From the NCBI RefSeq assembly GCF_028649435.1, contig NZ_JAQSIN010000001.1: a DNA stretch of 64,000 nt, one strand, 5' to 3'. This document shows, piece after piece, positions 1 to 8,657 of the stretch. Position numbers and translations under genes: made by a program. The notes beneath the pieces were generated by a model that did not search any database, had not been told where the DNA came from, and was given only the letters and a program-made list of their open reading frames with translations. Numbering within the stretch: position 1 is the stretch's first letter; each line of letters starts with the position of its first letter. The DNA comes from Curvibacter microcysteis. GTDB taxonomy: Bacteria; Pseudomonadota; Gammaproteobacteria; Burkholderiales; Burkholderiaceae_C.

Positions 1-99
1 CTGTCGGTGTTGGCCCGCGGTGACGCGGGCGCGGTGGCCCAGGCCGTGGCGCAGTGGCGCCAGGCCGGCGTGGGTGTGGAGGAGCTGAGCCATGTTTGA
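1..99 (+). CDS. metN: Methionine ABC transporter ATP-binding protein, C-terminal end (partial)
   Basis: The frame is open from the left edge and ends in TGA at 97-99, giving the last 32 residues of a protein that ends VGVEELSHV. MetN proteins end in a methionine-sensing NIL domain whose last strand has this V-x-V-E-x-L-x-x-V pattern. The stop overlaps the start of metI at 92, as expected for a translationally coupled metNIQ operon. The ATPase core lies outside the window, so the call rests on this short tail and the two genes that follow. Confidence 0.8.
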   Translation: MSVLARGDAGAVAQAVAQWRQAGVGVEELSHV

Positions 100-760
100 A
101 CGATTCACCGCCGAATTGCTGGCCCTGATGCTGGATTCCTTCTGGGAGACCGTGCTGATGGTGGGCATCGCTGGCCTGCTGGGCACGGTCATCGGCTTGC
201 CCCTGGGCGTCTACCTGCGCCTGACCGATCGGGGCGGCGTGCTGGAAAACCGCTGGGCCAACCGCCTGGTGGGCACCCTGGTCAACGCCGTGCGCTCCAC
301 GCCCTTCATCATCTTGCTGGTGGCTGTGATCCCGCTGACCCGTTTGCTGACCGGCTCCTCCATCGGCACGGCCGCCGCCGTGGTGCCGCTGACCCTGGCG
401 GCCGGCCCCTTTGCCGCGCGCCTGATCGAGGCCTCGCTGCGCGAGGTCGACGAAGGCCTTGTCGAGGCGGCGCACTCCATGGGCGCGACGACCTGGCAGA
501 TCGTGCTCAAGGTGCTGCTGCCTGAAGCCCTGCCGGGCATCGTGGCCGGCGTCACCATCACCCTGGTCAGCCTGACCGGCTACTCGGCCATGGCCGGCGC
601 CATTGGCGGTGGCGGCCTGGGCGACCTGGGCATCCGCTACGGCTACCAGCGCTTTTTGCCCGAGGTGATGGCCGTGGTGGTCGTGGTGCTGATCCTGTTT
701 GTGCAGGCGCTGCAAAGCGCTGGCGACTGGCTGGTGCGCCGCCTGGCCCACCGAGGCTGA
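92..760 (+). CDS. metI: D/L-methionine ABC transporter permease MetI
   Basis: This 222-residue integral inner-membrane permease belongs to the MetI family, which imports methionine with MetN (ATPase) and MetQ (binding protein). The protein is hydrophobic with about five membrane segments. It carries the binding-protein-dependent transport EAA loop (VEAAHSMGATTWQIVLKV, about residues 128-146), the coupling helix that contacts MetN. The length is typical for the family. Its ATG overlaps the end of metN by 8 bp, and metQ follows after a 78-bp spacer. Confidence 0.93.
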   Translation: MFERFTAELLALMLDSFWETVLMVGIAGLLGTVIGLPLGVYLRLTDRGGVLENRWANRLVGTLVNAVRSTPFIILLVAVIPLTRLLTGSSIGTAAAVVPLTLAAGPFAARLIEASLREVDEGLVEAAHSMGATTWQIVLKVLLPEALPGIVAGVTITLVSLTGYSAMAGAIGGGGLGDLGIRYGYQRFLPEVMAVVVVVLILFVQALQSAGDWLVRRLAHRG

Positions 761-838
761 AGTTTTGATTTGACCGTTCGCGCGGCCCGGGCCACAAGCC
801 CGCCGCGCCTTGTTTGAACCCTGAAGAAGGAAACCCCC

Positions 839-1636
839 ATGAACTCCAAACGTTTCGCCCTCAAGTCCCTGGTGCTGGCCACCGCGGTGCTGGCCTCTGG
901 CCTGAGCCTGGCCCAGGACAAGCCATTGAAGATCGGCGTCACCGCCGGCCCGCACGCGCAGATTTTTGAGCAGGTCAAGAAGGTCGCTGAAAAAGACGGC
1001 CTCAAGGTCCAGATCATCGAGTTCAGCGACTACATCCAGCCCAACGCCGCCTTGGCCGCCGGTGACCTGGACGCCAACAGCTACCAGCACAAGCCCTTCC
1101 TGGACCAACAGGTCAAAGACCGGGGCTACAAGATCGTGTCGGTGGGCTACACCGTCAACTACCCGATGGGCATTTACTCGAAGAAGGTCAAGTCCCTGGC
1201 CGACCTGAAGCCGGGCGCCCGTTTTGGCCTGCCCAACGACCCCACCAACGGGGGCCGCAGCCTGCTGGTGCTGCAAGACCAGGGCTTGATCAAGCTGCGC
1301 CCTGAAGCCGGCCTCAAGGCCACGCCGCTGGACGTGATCGACAACCCCAAGAAGCTCAAGTTCGTCGAACTCGAAGCCGCCCAGCTGGCCCGCGCCCTGG
1401 ACGACCTGGACGCCGCCGCCATCAACACCAACTTCGCCCTGTCGGCCGGCCTGACGCCGGGCAAGGACTCGATCGCGCAGGAAAACGCCAAGAGCCCCTA
1501 CGTCAACCTGATCGCCGTGCGTGAACAGGACAAGGACAAGCCCTGGGTCGCCAAGCTGGTCAAGGCCTACCAATCAGAAGAAGTGCGCAAGTTCATTCAG
1601 ACCGAGTTCAAGGGCTCGGTGCTCGCGGGCTTCTGA
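839..1636 (+). CDS. metQ: Methionine-binding periplasmic protein MetQ (NlpA family)
   Basis: This 265-residue solute-binding protein delivers methionine to MetNI. An N-terminal signal sequence with a hydrophobic core (VLATAVLASGLSLA) is followed by AQD. There is no lipobox cysteine, so this copy is probably a soluble periplasmic protein rather than a lipoprotein like E. coli MetQ. The body matches the NlpA/MetQ family (KIGVTAGPHAQIFEQV near the mature N terminus; YPMGIYSKKVKSLADLK in the middle). A GAAGGAAA ribosome-binding site lies just upstream, and a hairpin terminator follows at 1683. Confidence 0.92.
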   Translation: MNSKRFALKSLVLATAVLASGLSLAQDKPLKIGVTAGPHAQIFEQVKKVAEKDGLKVQIIEFSDYIQPNAALAAGDLDANSYQHKPFLDQQVKDRGYKIVSVGYTVNYPMGIYSKKVKSLADLKPGARFGLPNDPTNGGRSLLVLQDQGLIKLRPEAGLKATPLDVIDNPKKLKFVELEAAQLARALDDLDAAAINTNFALSAGLTPGKDSIAQENAKSPYVNLIAVREQDKDKPWVAKLVKAYQSEEVRKFIQTEFKGSVLAGF

Positions 1637-1682
1637 GGTCCACCGCCCGGGCCCAGCAGGGCCCATCCGGTTCAGTCAAGCC

Positions 1683-1708
1683 AAAGCCCTTCGGGGCTTT
1701 TGCTTTTT
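1683..1708 (+). terminator. Rho-independent terminator of metNIQ
   Basis: A 7-bp stem AAAGCCC / GGGCTTT closed by a TTCG tetraloop is followed by a T-rich run (TTGCTTTTTG). It lies 46 bp after the metQ stop and would end the metNIQ transcript. Confidence 0.85.
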
Positions 1709-2191
1709 GTGCCGTGCGCGCTCAGCCCGTTGCGCTGCCGCGCGCTTCCTCGATCCCGCCTGTGACGGGCTGACGGGCTGGCTGGCGGCCGCTGGCCCAG
1801 CCCCGTGCCCAGGCGGCATGCATCCCCTTCAGCGCGCTGCGCCAAGCCCCTGCTGCGGGGTCGGACTGGCCCGCGGTGGCCCTCACCGGGTCGCGCCTTC
1901 AGGGGCCGCCGCTTGCCGCTGCTCGGCGCACCCAGCCCACCGCCCCTGCGGTGGCCCCGTGGCGTGTCGATTCAACATGTTTCATTTATTAAGTACTTGA
2001 CTCACATGTTGGGGTGACTTGATTGTTCAGATCAATTTTACAAGGAGGAAACAGGAAACCATTAGGTGTATTTTTCGATGATGGGTTAACTTTTGGCCTT
2101 GTTTGCTGCGGCCCCAGTCACGGTTTTATTGAAAATCATGGTATGGGTTATCTGGTCATCTGATCGATCGAACATCAATAGGTGAGAACGT
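1709..2191. other. Spacer without a gene; composition switches from GC-rich to AT-rich
   Basis: No convincing gene is visible. The first about 260 bp are GC-rich like the neighbours. From about 1970 the sequence becomes AT-rich and carries repeated motifs: ACATGTT at 1975-1981 and 2004-2010, the palindrome AAGTACTT at 1991-1998, and a TTGAT/ATCAA inverted repeat at 2019-2035. A strong Shine-Dalgarno-like AAGGAGG at 2042-2048 is followed only by a possible 7-codon GTG frame (2066-2089). This is probably the control region of the MFS/amidase block. Confidence 0.5.
2019..2035. promoter_or_regulatory. Inverted repeat TTGAT-N7-ATCAA, candidate operator
   Basis: The arms are perfect 5-bp complements separated by 7 nt (TGTTCAG). 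It resembles an FNR half-site pair, but the 7-nt spacing is wrong for FNR (4 nt), so another regulator is more likely. It sits 157 bp upstream of the MFS gene. Confidence 0.35.
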
Positions 2192-3379
2192 ATGGCTGAT
2201 ACAAAAAAAGCTTGGTCAGTTTGCATGGCGGCTTGGTTTGCCGGGGTTGCCTTGGCCTGCGTGCAAAACAAAGTCACACCGATCATCTCAACCTTGATTC
2301 AGGACTTTCATGTCAGCATGAGTGTCGCTGGGTGGCTGAGTTCGGTTTTTGCCGTGATGTGTATTTTGATCGCCTTGCCCGCCGCTTCGATCATGCAAAA
2401 AATTGGTGCCAAATGGACCGGGGTGCTGGCCCTGGCCATTTCTTCGGCAGGCACCTTGCTGGGGCTGATGACCCATGACGTCTCCATCCTGATGCTGAGT
2501 CGGGTGATTGAAGGCTTTGGCGTGGGCATCATCGTGGTGGTCGGGCCGTCGCTCATTTCAATGTGGTTTCCACCCGAGCAGCGCGGCTTGCCCATGGGAA
2601 TATGGACCACATTCATGATTTTGTCTCAGTCGCTGCTGTTCTTGATCGCCGATCCGATCGTGGCCCGTTGGGGTTGGCAAGGTATCTGGATCTTCAGTTT
2701 GGTGTTCAGCTTGCTGGCCATCCTGGTGTTCATCTGGAAAGTCGAAGAACCACCAGCAGTCACCAGCCAGGCCGCGGTTGGTGGCCCCTCAGTCTCAATT
2801 TGGGAGGGCATGCGCAATTCCAATGCGGCTTGGCTCCTGGCCCTGTCTGCGATGTTCTTTGCCGTGACTTCTTTTGGGTTTGTTTCCTGGATTTCGCCTT
2901 ATTGGAGCCAGGTCAATCACTGGACAATGAGTGTGACTGAAAACTGGGTCAGTCTTCTCTACAGTCTCGAGTTGGTGTATGCGGTGGTGATTGGTTTTGT
3001 CTTGAACAAGGTGGTCAATCGCAAAGCTTTGGGGCTGGTCGGGTATGTGATTTACGCGCTGCTGGCTTTGGCCTGTTTCATGGCGACCCGGTCTTCCACC
3101 ATCATTTTGTTGATTTTTATCTTTCCGATTTTTGATACCCTGGCCGCTTGCATCAACTGGACCTTGGCACCGCAAGCTGCCAGCAAACCCGAGTACACCA
3201 ACCTCTCCATCAGCATCCTCAATATCGGGCTCAACACCGGCACCTTGCTGGGGGCACCTGTCATTGGTTGGGTGATTGAAAAACAAGGCTCAACGGCCGG
3301 CGGTTTGGCTTTGGCCACTTCAGCACTCCTGGCCATGCTATTTCTTGCGCTGACCCGCTTGAATAAACCCCGGCTGTGA
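2192..3379 (+). CDS. MFS transporter (nitrate/cyanate-type fold)
   Basis: This 395-residue protein of the major facilitator superfamily has about 12 hydrophobic helices. The N-terminal half has the pattern of the NarK/CynX-like branch (VAGWLSSVFAVMCILIALPA, then MQKIGAKWTGV in the helix 2-3 loop). The substrate cannot be read from sequence. Because an amidase starts 38 bp after its stop, uptake of an amide or its acid product is the best guess. Base composition and codon choice (many TTT, TTG, ATT) are clearly less GC-rich than the metNIQ and recBCD genes on either side, which suggests acquisition. Confidence 0.8.
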   Translation: MADTKKAWSVCMAAWFAGVALACVQNKVTPIISTLIQDFHVSMSVAGWLSSVFAVMCILIALPAASIMQKIGAKWTGVLALAISSAGTLLGLMTHDVSILMLSRVIEGFGVGIIVVVGPSLISMWFPPEQRGLPMGIWTTFMILSQSLLFLIADPIVARWGWQGIWIFSLVFSLLAILVFIWKVEEPPAVTSQAAVGGPSVSIWEGMRNSNAAWLLALSAMFFAVTSFGFVSWISPYWSQVNHWTMSVTENWVSLLYSLELVYAVVIGFVLNKVVNRKALGLVGYVIYALLALACFMATRSSTIILLIFIFPIFDTLAACINWTLAPQAASKPEYTNLSISILNIGLNTGTLLGAPVIGWVIEKQGSTAGGLALATSALLAMLFLALTRLNKPRL

Positions 3380-3417
3380 AGCCATTCTGCAATCATCTGA
3401 ACGCGAAAGGAATCGTC

Positions 3418-4338
3418 ATGATAGGGAATACCCATGCCATTTGTGGAAAGTTTGAAACGGAAGCGCTGAGCGTTGTTTGTGTTCAGTTTCCACCAGAACG
3501 CTGCCTGGATCTTGAGGGTGTCAACCGCAACATCACCAGCATCATGGATTGGATGGAGCGCGCGGTCAATAACTTCCCTGGGGTGGACTTGATCGTTTTT
3601 TCCGAGTGCTCGGCACAAGGCGGCGGTCCGTTCTGTTCGGGGGTTCTGCTCGATTTGAAGGGGCCCGAAGTTCAGCTGCTCAAAGATAAATGCAAAGCGC
3701 TCGATGTTTTTGCGGTGTTTGACATCATCACGGCGGACACGCAGGGCCACCAGGCCTGTAACACCGCGATCATCGTCAACAATCAAGGCGAGTTGATTCA
3801 CGAATACGTCAAGATGAATCCGTGGATTCCCGAGGAGCCTTTCTACCCGGGTGATTTTGGTTGCAGCGCCGTGGCCGGTCCCAAAGGTTCAAGAATCGCG
3901 ACCATCATCTGTGCCGATGGTGACTACCCTGAAATGTGGCGCTTGGCGGCCCGCAGTGGGGCCAATGTGATTGTCCGGATCGCCCATTACCCAGTGCCTT
4001 GGGACCATGCTTGGGAAATCACCAACAAGGCGGGCGCTTACTGCAATCAGATTTATGTGGTGTCTTGCAATACGGTGGGCTACGACGATACCTCGGTTAA
4101 TTTTGGCAACAGCATGATTTTGAACCCCGATGGTGGAATCATCGCTCAAGCCCCGACGGGGATCCCCTGGATGATCAAGGCGGATATCTATCCGGGGCTG
4201 GTTGATAAAATGCGCACAGATTCTGTCACCAACAACTTTCTGTGGTCTTATAACCACCGTGGTGCCTCTCATCCTGAAGTGGCTGGCGTGGGCCGAGATA
4301 CCTCGGTCTATCAGGCACCATCCCAAATCAAATCTTGA
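3418..4338 (+). CDS. Aliphatic amidase/formamidase-like carbon-nitrogen hydrolase
   Basis: This 306-residue nitrilase-superfamily enzyme would hydrolyse a short aliphatic amide to acid plus ammonia. The catalytic Glu-Lys-Cys triad is visible as E63 (FSECSA), K132 (YVKMNPW) and C165 (IICADGDYPE). The C-x-DG-x-(F/Y)PE motif is the signature of the AmiE/AmiF branch, and the residue spacing is almost that of H. pylori AmiF (60/133/166). The ATG at 3418 is preceded by AAAGGA; an upstream in-frame ATG at 3376 lacks such a site and would overlap the MFS gene. It is probably cotranscribed with the MFS gene and the small downstream gene. Family and catalysis are secure; formamide versus another substrate is not. 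Confidence 0.85.
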   Translation: MIGNTHAICGKFETEALSVVCVQFPPERCLDLEGVNRNITSIMDWMERAVNNFPGVDLIVFSECSAQGGGPFCSGVLLDLKGPEVQLLKDKCKALDVFAVFDIITADTQGHQACNTAIIVNNQGELIHEYVKMNPWIPEEPFYPGDFGCSAVAGPKGSRIATIICADGDYPEMWRLAARSGANVIVRIAHYPVPWDHAWEITNKAGAYCNQIYVVSCNTVGYDDTSVNFGNSMILNPDGGIIAQAPTGIPWMIKADIYPGLVDKMRTDSVTNNFLWSYNHRGASHPEVAGVGRDTSVYQAPSQIKS

Positions 4339-4361
4339 AAACGACCACATCGAGGTTGCTC

Positions 4362-4616
4362 ATGACAAAAATTTTCCTCGCCAATGACCATTTTATCTTG
4401 CGTGCTCTTGATCGGGCCGGCATCACCTTTCCGATTGGCAAGCAAGAGTTGCTGAGCCGGATGGGCAAGATGGAAATTCAGGTTGATTACGACAAGAAGC
4501 AGAGTGTCAGTGGGTACATGCAAAATGTGGATTTGGATCATTTTGAAACCAAAGCTCAGTTTTTTTGCGCCCTGACAGGCCACCATGCGGTATTCAAAAA
4601 TGCGCACCCCGCTTGA
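4362..4616 (+). CDS. Small protein of unknown function in the amidase operon
   Basis: This is an 84-residue protein I do not recognise. It is soluble, with no signal peptide or membrane helix, and mixed charge. The centre (LSRMGKMEIQVDYDKKQSVS) looks like a beta-hairpin. The ATG at 4362 has a GAGG site 6 nt upstream; a TTG at 4335 would overlap the amidase stop and is less likely. It shares the reduced GC of the two preceding genes and follows the amidase by 23 bp, so a role as a subunit, chaperone or regulator of amide use is inferred only from position. Confidence 0.6.
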   Translation: MTKIFLANDHFILRALDRAGITFPIGKQELLSRMGKMEIQVDYDKKQSVSGYMQNVDLDHFETKAQFFCALTGHHAVFKNAHPA

Positions 4617-5017
4617 TTGTTAGCCTGCTGCAGGGCCTGACTGCAAGGGCCTTCGGAACGCCTGATGTCAGGCAGTCTGAAGGCTTGCTGCGTTCTCGCA
4701 GGTCGGCGCCCAGGCCTGTTTTTCAGGCGGGGCAGGGCGGCGGGGGCGCCGGGGCGTGGCGCCTGTTGAGCTTCAGCGGCCCGCGCTTGAAGGCCGATCG
4801 AGGGCGTTTGAAGTTTGCCCAGCCGGCCAGCGGCAGGGGTCCCTCGGGGGCGGAGGCCGAGGGGCGTGGGTTACGCCGTTGGGGCTGTTTGGCACTGCCC
4901 AGTGGCCGAGCCCCCAGCCCTGTGTAGACTCGATGGATCGGTGGATCTTCGGGCGGCTCAAGCCCCAGGGATGTGCCCTGTGACTTCGCTGGATCTTGCC
5001 GTGTCTCTACCCACCTC
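4617..5017. other. Spacer without a recognised gene
   Basis: About 400 bp return to high GC. Small imperfect hairpins occur (GCCTGA-TG-TCAGGC at 4660-4673; GCCTG-TTTTT-CAGGC at 4714-4728), but neither is followed by a T-run, so no terminator is called. No RNA gene is recognised. The promoter of recC should lie here but was not identified. Confidence 0.4.
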
Positions 5018-8000
5018 ATGCCGACCTCTGCTTCTTTGACCCCCGGTTTCATGGTCCTGCATGGCAACCGCCTGGAGGACTTGCGCGATTTGTTGACGGG
5101 CTTTCTGCGCCAGCACCCGCTGCCGCCGCTGTGGCCCGAGATCTTCCTGGTGCAAAGCGCCGGCATGAAGCACTGGTTGGAGCTGTCCCTGGCCGATGAG
5201 GCGGCGCTGGGCATTTGCGCCGCCACCCGCATGGAGCTGCCCAGCGCCTACCTGTGGCAGGTCTACCGCCAGGTGCTGGGCCCGGCGGCCGTGCCGGCCC
5301 AGATGCCGTTTGACAAGGCCAGCCTGCTGTGGCGCCTGGTGCGCCTGCTGCCCGACCTGGTCGCCTCGCGGCCGATTTACCAGCCGCTGCAGCGCTACCT
5401 GGACCAGGCGCCGGACGCGCGCAAGCTCTACCAACTGGCGCTGCAACTGGCCGACGTGCTGGACGGCTACCAAAGCTACCGCGCGGATTGGCTCAGCGAC
5501 TGGGCCCAGGGCCGCGACGTGCTGGGCCGTCCCAACACCTTGCCCACCCAGGCCCCGGCGCTGGACGCCTCCCAGGCCTGGCAGGCCCAGCTGTGGCGCG
5601 ACCTGCGCGCCGACGTGGGCGAGGCCCTGGCGGACGCCTCGCGCGCCGCGGTCCACGCGCGCTTCATGGCCCGCCTGGCCGGACTGACCGACACCTTCGT
5701 GGCCACCGGTGAACGCCCGCCAGGCTTGCCCGCGCGCATCGTGGTGTTTGGCATTTCGTCCTTGCCGCACCAGGCCGTCGAGGCCCTGGCGGCGCTGGGC
5801 CAGCTGACCCAGGTCATGCTGCTGGTGCACAACCCCTGCCAGTTCTTCTGGGGCGATCTGGTCGAAGGCCATGAGCAACTGCGCCAGTTGCTGCGCCGGC
5901 GCCAGCCCGTCAAGGCCGCGGCGCTGGCCCAGGCCACGCCGGGCGCGGCCCACCACCCGCTGCTGGCCTCCTGGGGTAAGCAGGGGCGGGACTACCTGCA
6001 CATGCTCGACGAGTTCGACCGGGTCGAGGACTACCGCAACCGCTTTGTCCGGGTGGACGCTTTTGTCGATCCCTTGGGCATCGGCAGCACGCCCACCCAA
6101 TTGACCCAGCTGCAGTCCGGCCTGCTGAACCTGGAGCTGCCCAGCGCGCCGCTGCCGCTGGCCGAGGACGACGACTCGGTCCGCCTGGTCAGCTGCCACT
6201 CGGCCCAGCGTGAGGTCGAGGTGCTGCACGACCGCCTGCTGGCCTGGCTGGACGCCGACCCCAGCCTGCAGCCGCGCGAGGTCATGGTCATGGTGCCCGA
6301 CATCGCCACGTTTGCGCCCCACATCCAGGCCGTGTTTGGCCGCTTCGCGCGCGGCGAGCCGCGCCACATCCCCTATTCGGTGGCCGACACCTCGCCGCGC
6401 CAGTCGCCGCTGGTGATGGCCTTGCAGCAGCTGCTGTCGCTGCCGCAGGCGCGCATTTCGCTGGCCGACTGGCTCAGCCTGTTCGAGGTCAGCGCGGTGC
6501 GGCACCGCTTTGGCCTGAGCGAGGTCGAGGTCGATGAGGTGCAAACCTGGCTGCAGGCCGCGGGTGTGCGCTGGGGGCTGGACACCGAGCACCGGCTGCG
6601 CTGGGGCCTGCCGCCCGGCGTGCCCGGCCTGGCGCAAAACACCTGGGACTTCGGCCTGCGCCGCCTGCTGCTGGGCTATGCCGTGGGCAGCGGCCCGGTC
6701 TGGGCCGGCACCTTGCCGCAGCCGGCCCTCAGCGGCCTGGACGCGCCCCTGGCCCAGGCCTTGTGGGGCTGGGTTGAGGCCACGCGCGAGAGCCTGGACA
6801 CCCTGGCCCAGCCCCACACGCCCAGCGAATGGGTGCGCGTGCTGAGCGAGCTGGTGGCGCGCTTTTTTGACGGTGCCGACGAGGCCGAAGCCCGCCAGGT
6901 GCAGGCCCTGTTGGAGCCGCTGCAAACCTGGCTGCAGCACTGCCAGGCCGCGAACCTGGACAGCCCGCTGCCGCTGGAGGTGGTCAGCGACCACTGGCTG
7001 GGCCAGTTGCAGGATGGCGGCTTGCAGCAGCGCTTCCTGGGCGGCGGCGTGCAGTTCGGCACGCTGATGCCCATGCGCTCCATCCCTTTCCGGGTGGTCT
7101 GCTTGCTGGGCTTGAACGACGGCGACTACCCGCGCCAAAGTGCCCCGCGTGACTTTGACCTGATGGCCAGCAGCTGGCGCGCGGGCGACCGCTCCCGCCG
7201 CGAGGACGACCGCTACCTGTTTTTGGAGGCCCTGCTGTCGGCGCGCGAGCGCCTCTACATCAGCTGGCAAGGCCACCGCGCCACCGACAACGCCGAGCGC
7301 CCGCCCTCGGTGCTGGTGGCCCAATTGATTGAATTCCTGCACCGGCATTGGACGCCCGCGCGCGCGCCCCAGGTGCAGCCGCTGCAGCCGTTTTCGGCGG
7401 CCTATTTCAGCCAGGGCAGCGGCTTTGCCACCTACGACGAGGACTGGGCCCGGGCCCAGGCGGCCGAGCCCGCCGCCGGCGCCGGGGTGGCCGCGCCGGC
7501 CGCGCTGGAGGCCACGGTCCCCAGCGTGCTCACCTTGAACGACTTGCGCCAACTGCTGCGCCAGCCGGTGGAGGTGTTCTTCAAAGGGCGCCTGGGCGTC
7601 TACCTCGACGAGCTCGAGGAGCACACCCTGGACAGCGAGCCCTTTGGCCTGGACGGGCTGGAGAAGTACCAGCTGGGCCAAGAGGTGCTGGCCGCCGACA
7701 CCGCCCCCCAGGTGCTGACCGAGCTGCTGCACTCGGGCCGCCTGCCCATGGCCGCCTTTGGCCAGCGCGAGGTGCAGGGCCTGCAGACCCGGCTGAGCGT
7801 GGTGCAGCAGCGCCTGGCCCCCTTGGAGGCGCGGTTTCCCTTCGCCTTGCCGGCCCAGTCGGTGGACTTGTCCATCGAGTTGCCAGCCGAGCCGGGGCAG
7901 CCGCCTGAAGCCGTGCAACTGCTGGGCACCCTGAGTGGGCTGTTCTGCGAGCGCGAAGAGCGCGCCGACACCGCCCCGGCCGACTGCGCGCCTGGCCTGC

Positions 8001-8599
8001 AGCGCAGCCAGCGCCTGGGCGCGGTGCTGCAAGGCAAGGAGTCCGAGGCCATGGCCCGGGTGCAGGTGCTCACCGGCCTGTGGGTGTCGCACCTGGCGGG
8101 CTGCGCGGCGGGCCTGCGCCTGAACAGCACCGTGCTGGGGCTGGACGGGCAAATTGGCTTGCGGCCCCTGTCCCGCGCCCAGGCCCTGGCCTGTTTGCAG
8201 CGCCTGGTCGTGGCTTACCGCGCGGCCTGGCAGCGCCCCTTGCCCGTGGCCTGCCAAACTGGCTGGGCCTATTGGCAGGCGGCGCGCCGCGCCGAGGCGG
8301 CCGAGCTGCTCGGCCCCGCCAAGCGCGAGCCACGCGACCCGCACGAGGCTGCGCGCGCCGCCTTTGAGGGCAGCTTCCAGCTGGCTGGGGAGCGCCTGCA
8401 GTCGCCCTACCTGCAACGCTGCACCCAGGCCTATGAAGATCTGCAGGCCGAGCTGCCCGACTGGGCCGAGCAGCTCTACGGCGACCTGGCGCGCCACCTG
8501 CGCATCGGGCCGCTGCCGCAAGACGAGGGTGACGAGGGCGCGGCGAGCCACCCCCGCGCTGAGCCGCTGGACACCCGTGCAGCGCAGCACCGGCCTTGA
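5018..8599 (+). CDS. recC: Exodeoxyribonuclease V subunit gamma (RecC)
   Basis: This 1193-residue RecC is the scaffold and Chi-reading subunit of the RecBCD helicase-nuclease that processes double-strand breaks and degrades foreign linear DNA. The N terminus has the RecC pattern (LHGNRLEDLRDLL; EIFLVQSAGMKHWLELSLA), matching E. coli RecC, which is 1122 residues. The helicase-like core includes GLNDGDYPRQSAPRDFDLM and RSRREDDRYLFLEALLSA, normal for the inactivated SF1 domains of RecC. The ATG at 5018 was chosen because the conserved region starts 13 residues later; an in-frame GTG at 4973 is possible. recB follows after 58 bp. Confidence 0.93.
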   Translation: MPTSASLTPGFMVLHGNRLEDLRDLLTGFLRQHPLPPLWPEIFLVQSAGMKHWLELSLADEAALGICAATRMELPSAYLWQVYRQVLGPAAVPAQMPFDKASLLWRLVRLLPDLVASRPIYQPLQRYLDQAPDARKLYQLALQLADVLDGYQSYRADWLSDWAQGRDVLGRPNTLPTQAPALDASQAWQAQLWRDLRADVGEALADASRAAVHARFMARLAGLTDTFVATGERPPGLPARIVVFGISSLPHQAVEALAALGQLTQVMLLVHNPCQFFWGDLVEGHEQLRQLLRRRQPVKAAALAQATPGAAHHPLLASWGKQGRDYLHMLDEFDRVEDYRNRFVRVDAFVDPLGIGSTPTQLTQLQSGLLNLELPSAPLPLAEDDDSVRLVSCHSAQREVEVLHDRLLAWLDADPSLQPREVMVMVPDIATFAPHIQAVFGRFARGEPRHIPYSVADTSPRQSPLVMALQQLLSLPQARISLADWLSLFEVSAVRHRFGLSEVEVDEVQTWLQAAGVRWGLDTEHRLRWGLPPGVPGLAQNTWDFGLRRLLLGYAVGSGPVWAGTLPQPALSGLDAPLAQALWGWVEATRESLDTLAQPHTPSEWVRVLSELVARFFDGADEAEARQVQALLEPLQTWLQHCQAANLDSPLPLEVVSDHWLGQLQDGGLQQRFLGGGVQFGTLMPMRSIPFRVVCLLGLNDGDYPRQSAPRDFDLMASSWRAGDRSRREDDRYLFLEALLSARERLYISWQGHRATDNAERPPSVLVAQLIEFLHRHWTPARAPQVQPLQPFSAAYFSQGSGFATYDEDWARAQAAEPAAGAGVAAPAALEATVPSVLTLNDLRQLLRQPVEVFFKGRLGVYLDELEEHTLDSEPFGLDGLEKYQLGQEVLAADTAPQVLTELLHSGRLPMAAFGQREVQGLQTRLSVVQQRLAPLEARFPFALPAQSVDLSIELPAEPGQPPEAVQLLGTLSGLFCEREERADTAPADCAPGLQRSQRLGAVLQGKESEAMARVQVLTGLWVSHLAGCAAGLRLNSTVLGLDGQIGLRPLSRAQALACLQRLVVAYRAAWQRPLPVACQTGWAYWQAARRAEAAELLGPAKREPRDPHEAARAAFEGSFQLAGERLQSPYLQRCTQAYEDLQAELPDWAEQLYGDLARHLRIGPLPQDEGDEGAASHPRAEPLDTRAAQHRP

Positions 8600-8657
8600 A
8601 CCTGTGCCCCCGCCAAAGCCCCCAGCCCCTGAGCCGACCGACCTGACGGACCCCTGC

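Noticed and set aside
1521..2000. Plus-strand frame running through the metQ terminator
   Set aside because: It overlaps metQ out of frame and crosses a terminator; Cys/Pro/Arg-rich composition is not protein-like.
2019..2035. Canonical FNR box upstream of the MFS gene
   Set aside because: The half-sites are right but the spacer is 7 nt instead of 4, so it is listed only as a generic inverted repeat.
4660..4728. Terminator for the amidase operon
   Set aside because: The two small hairpins have weak stems and no following T-run.
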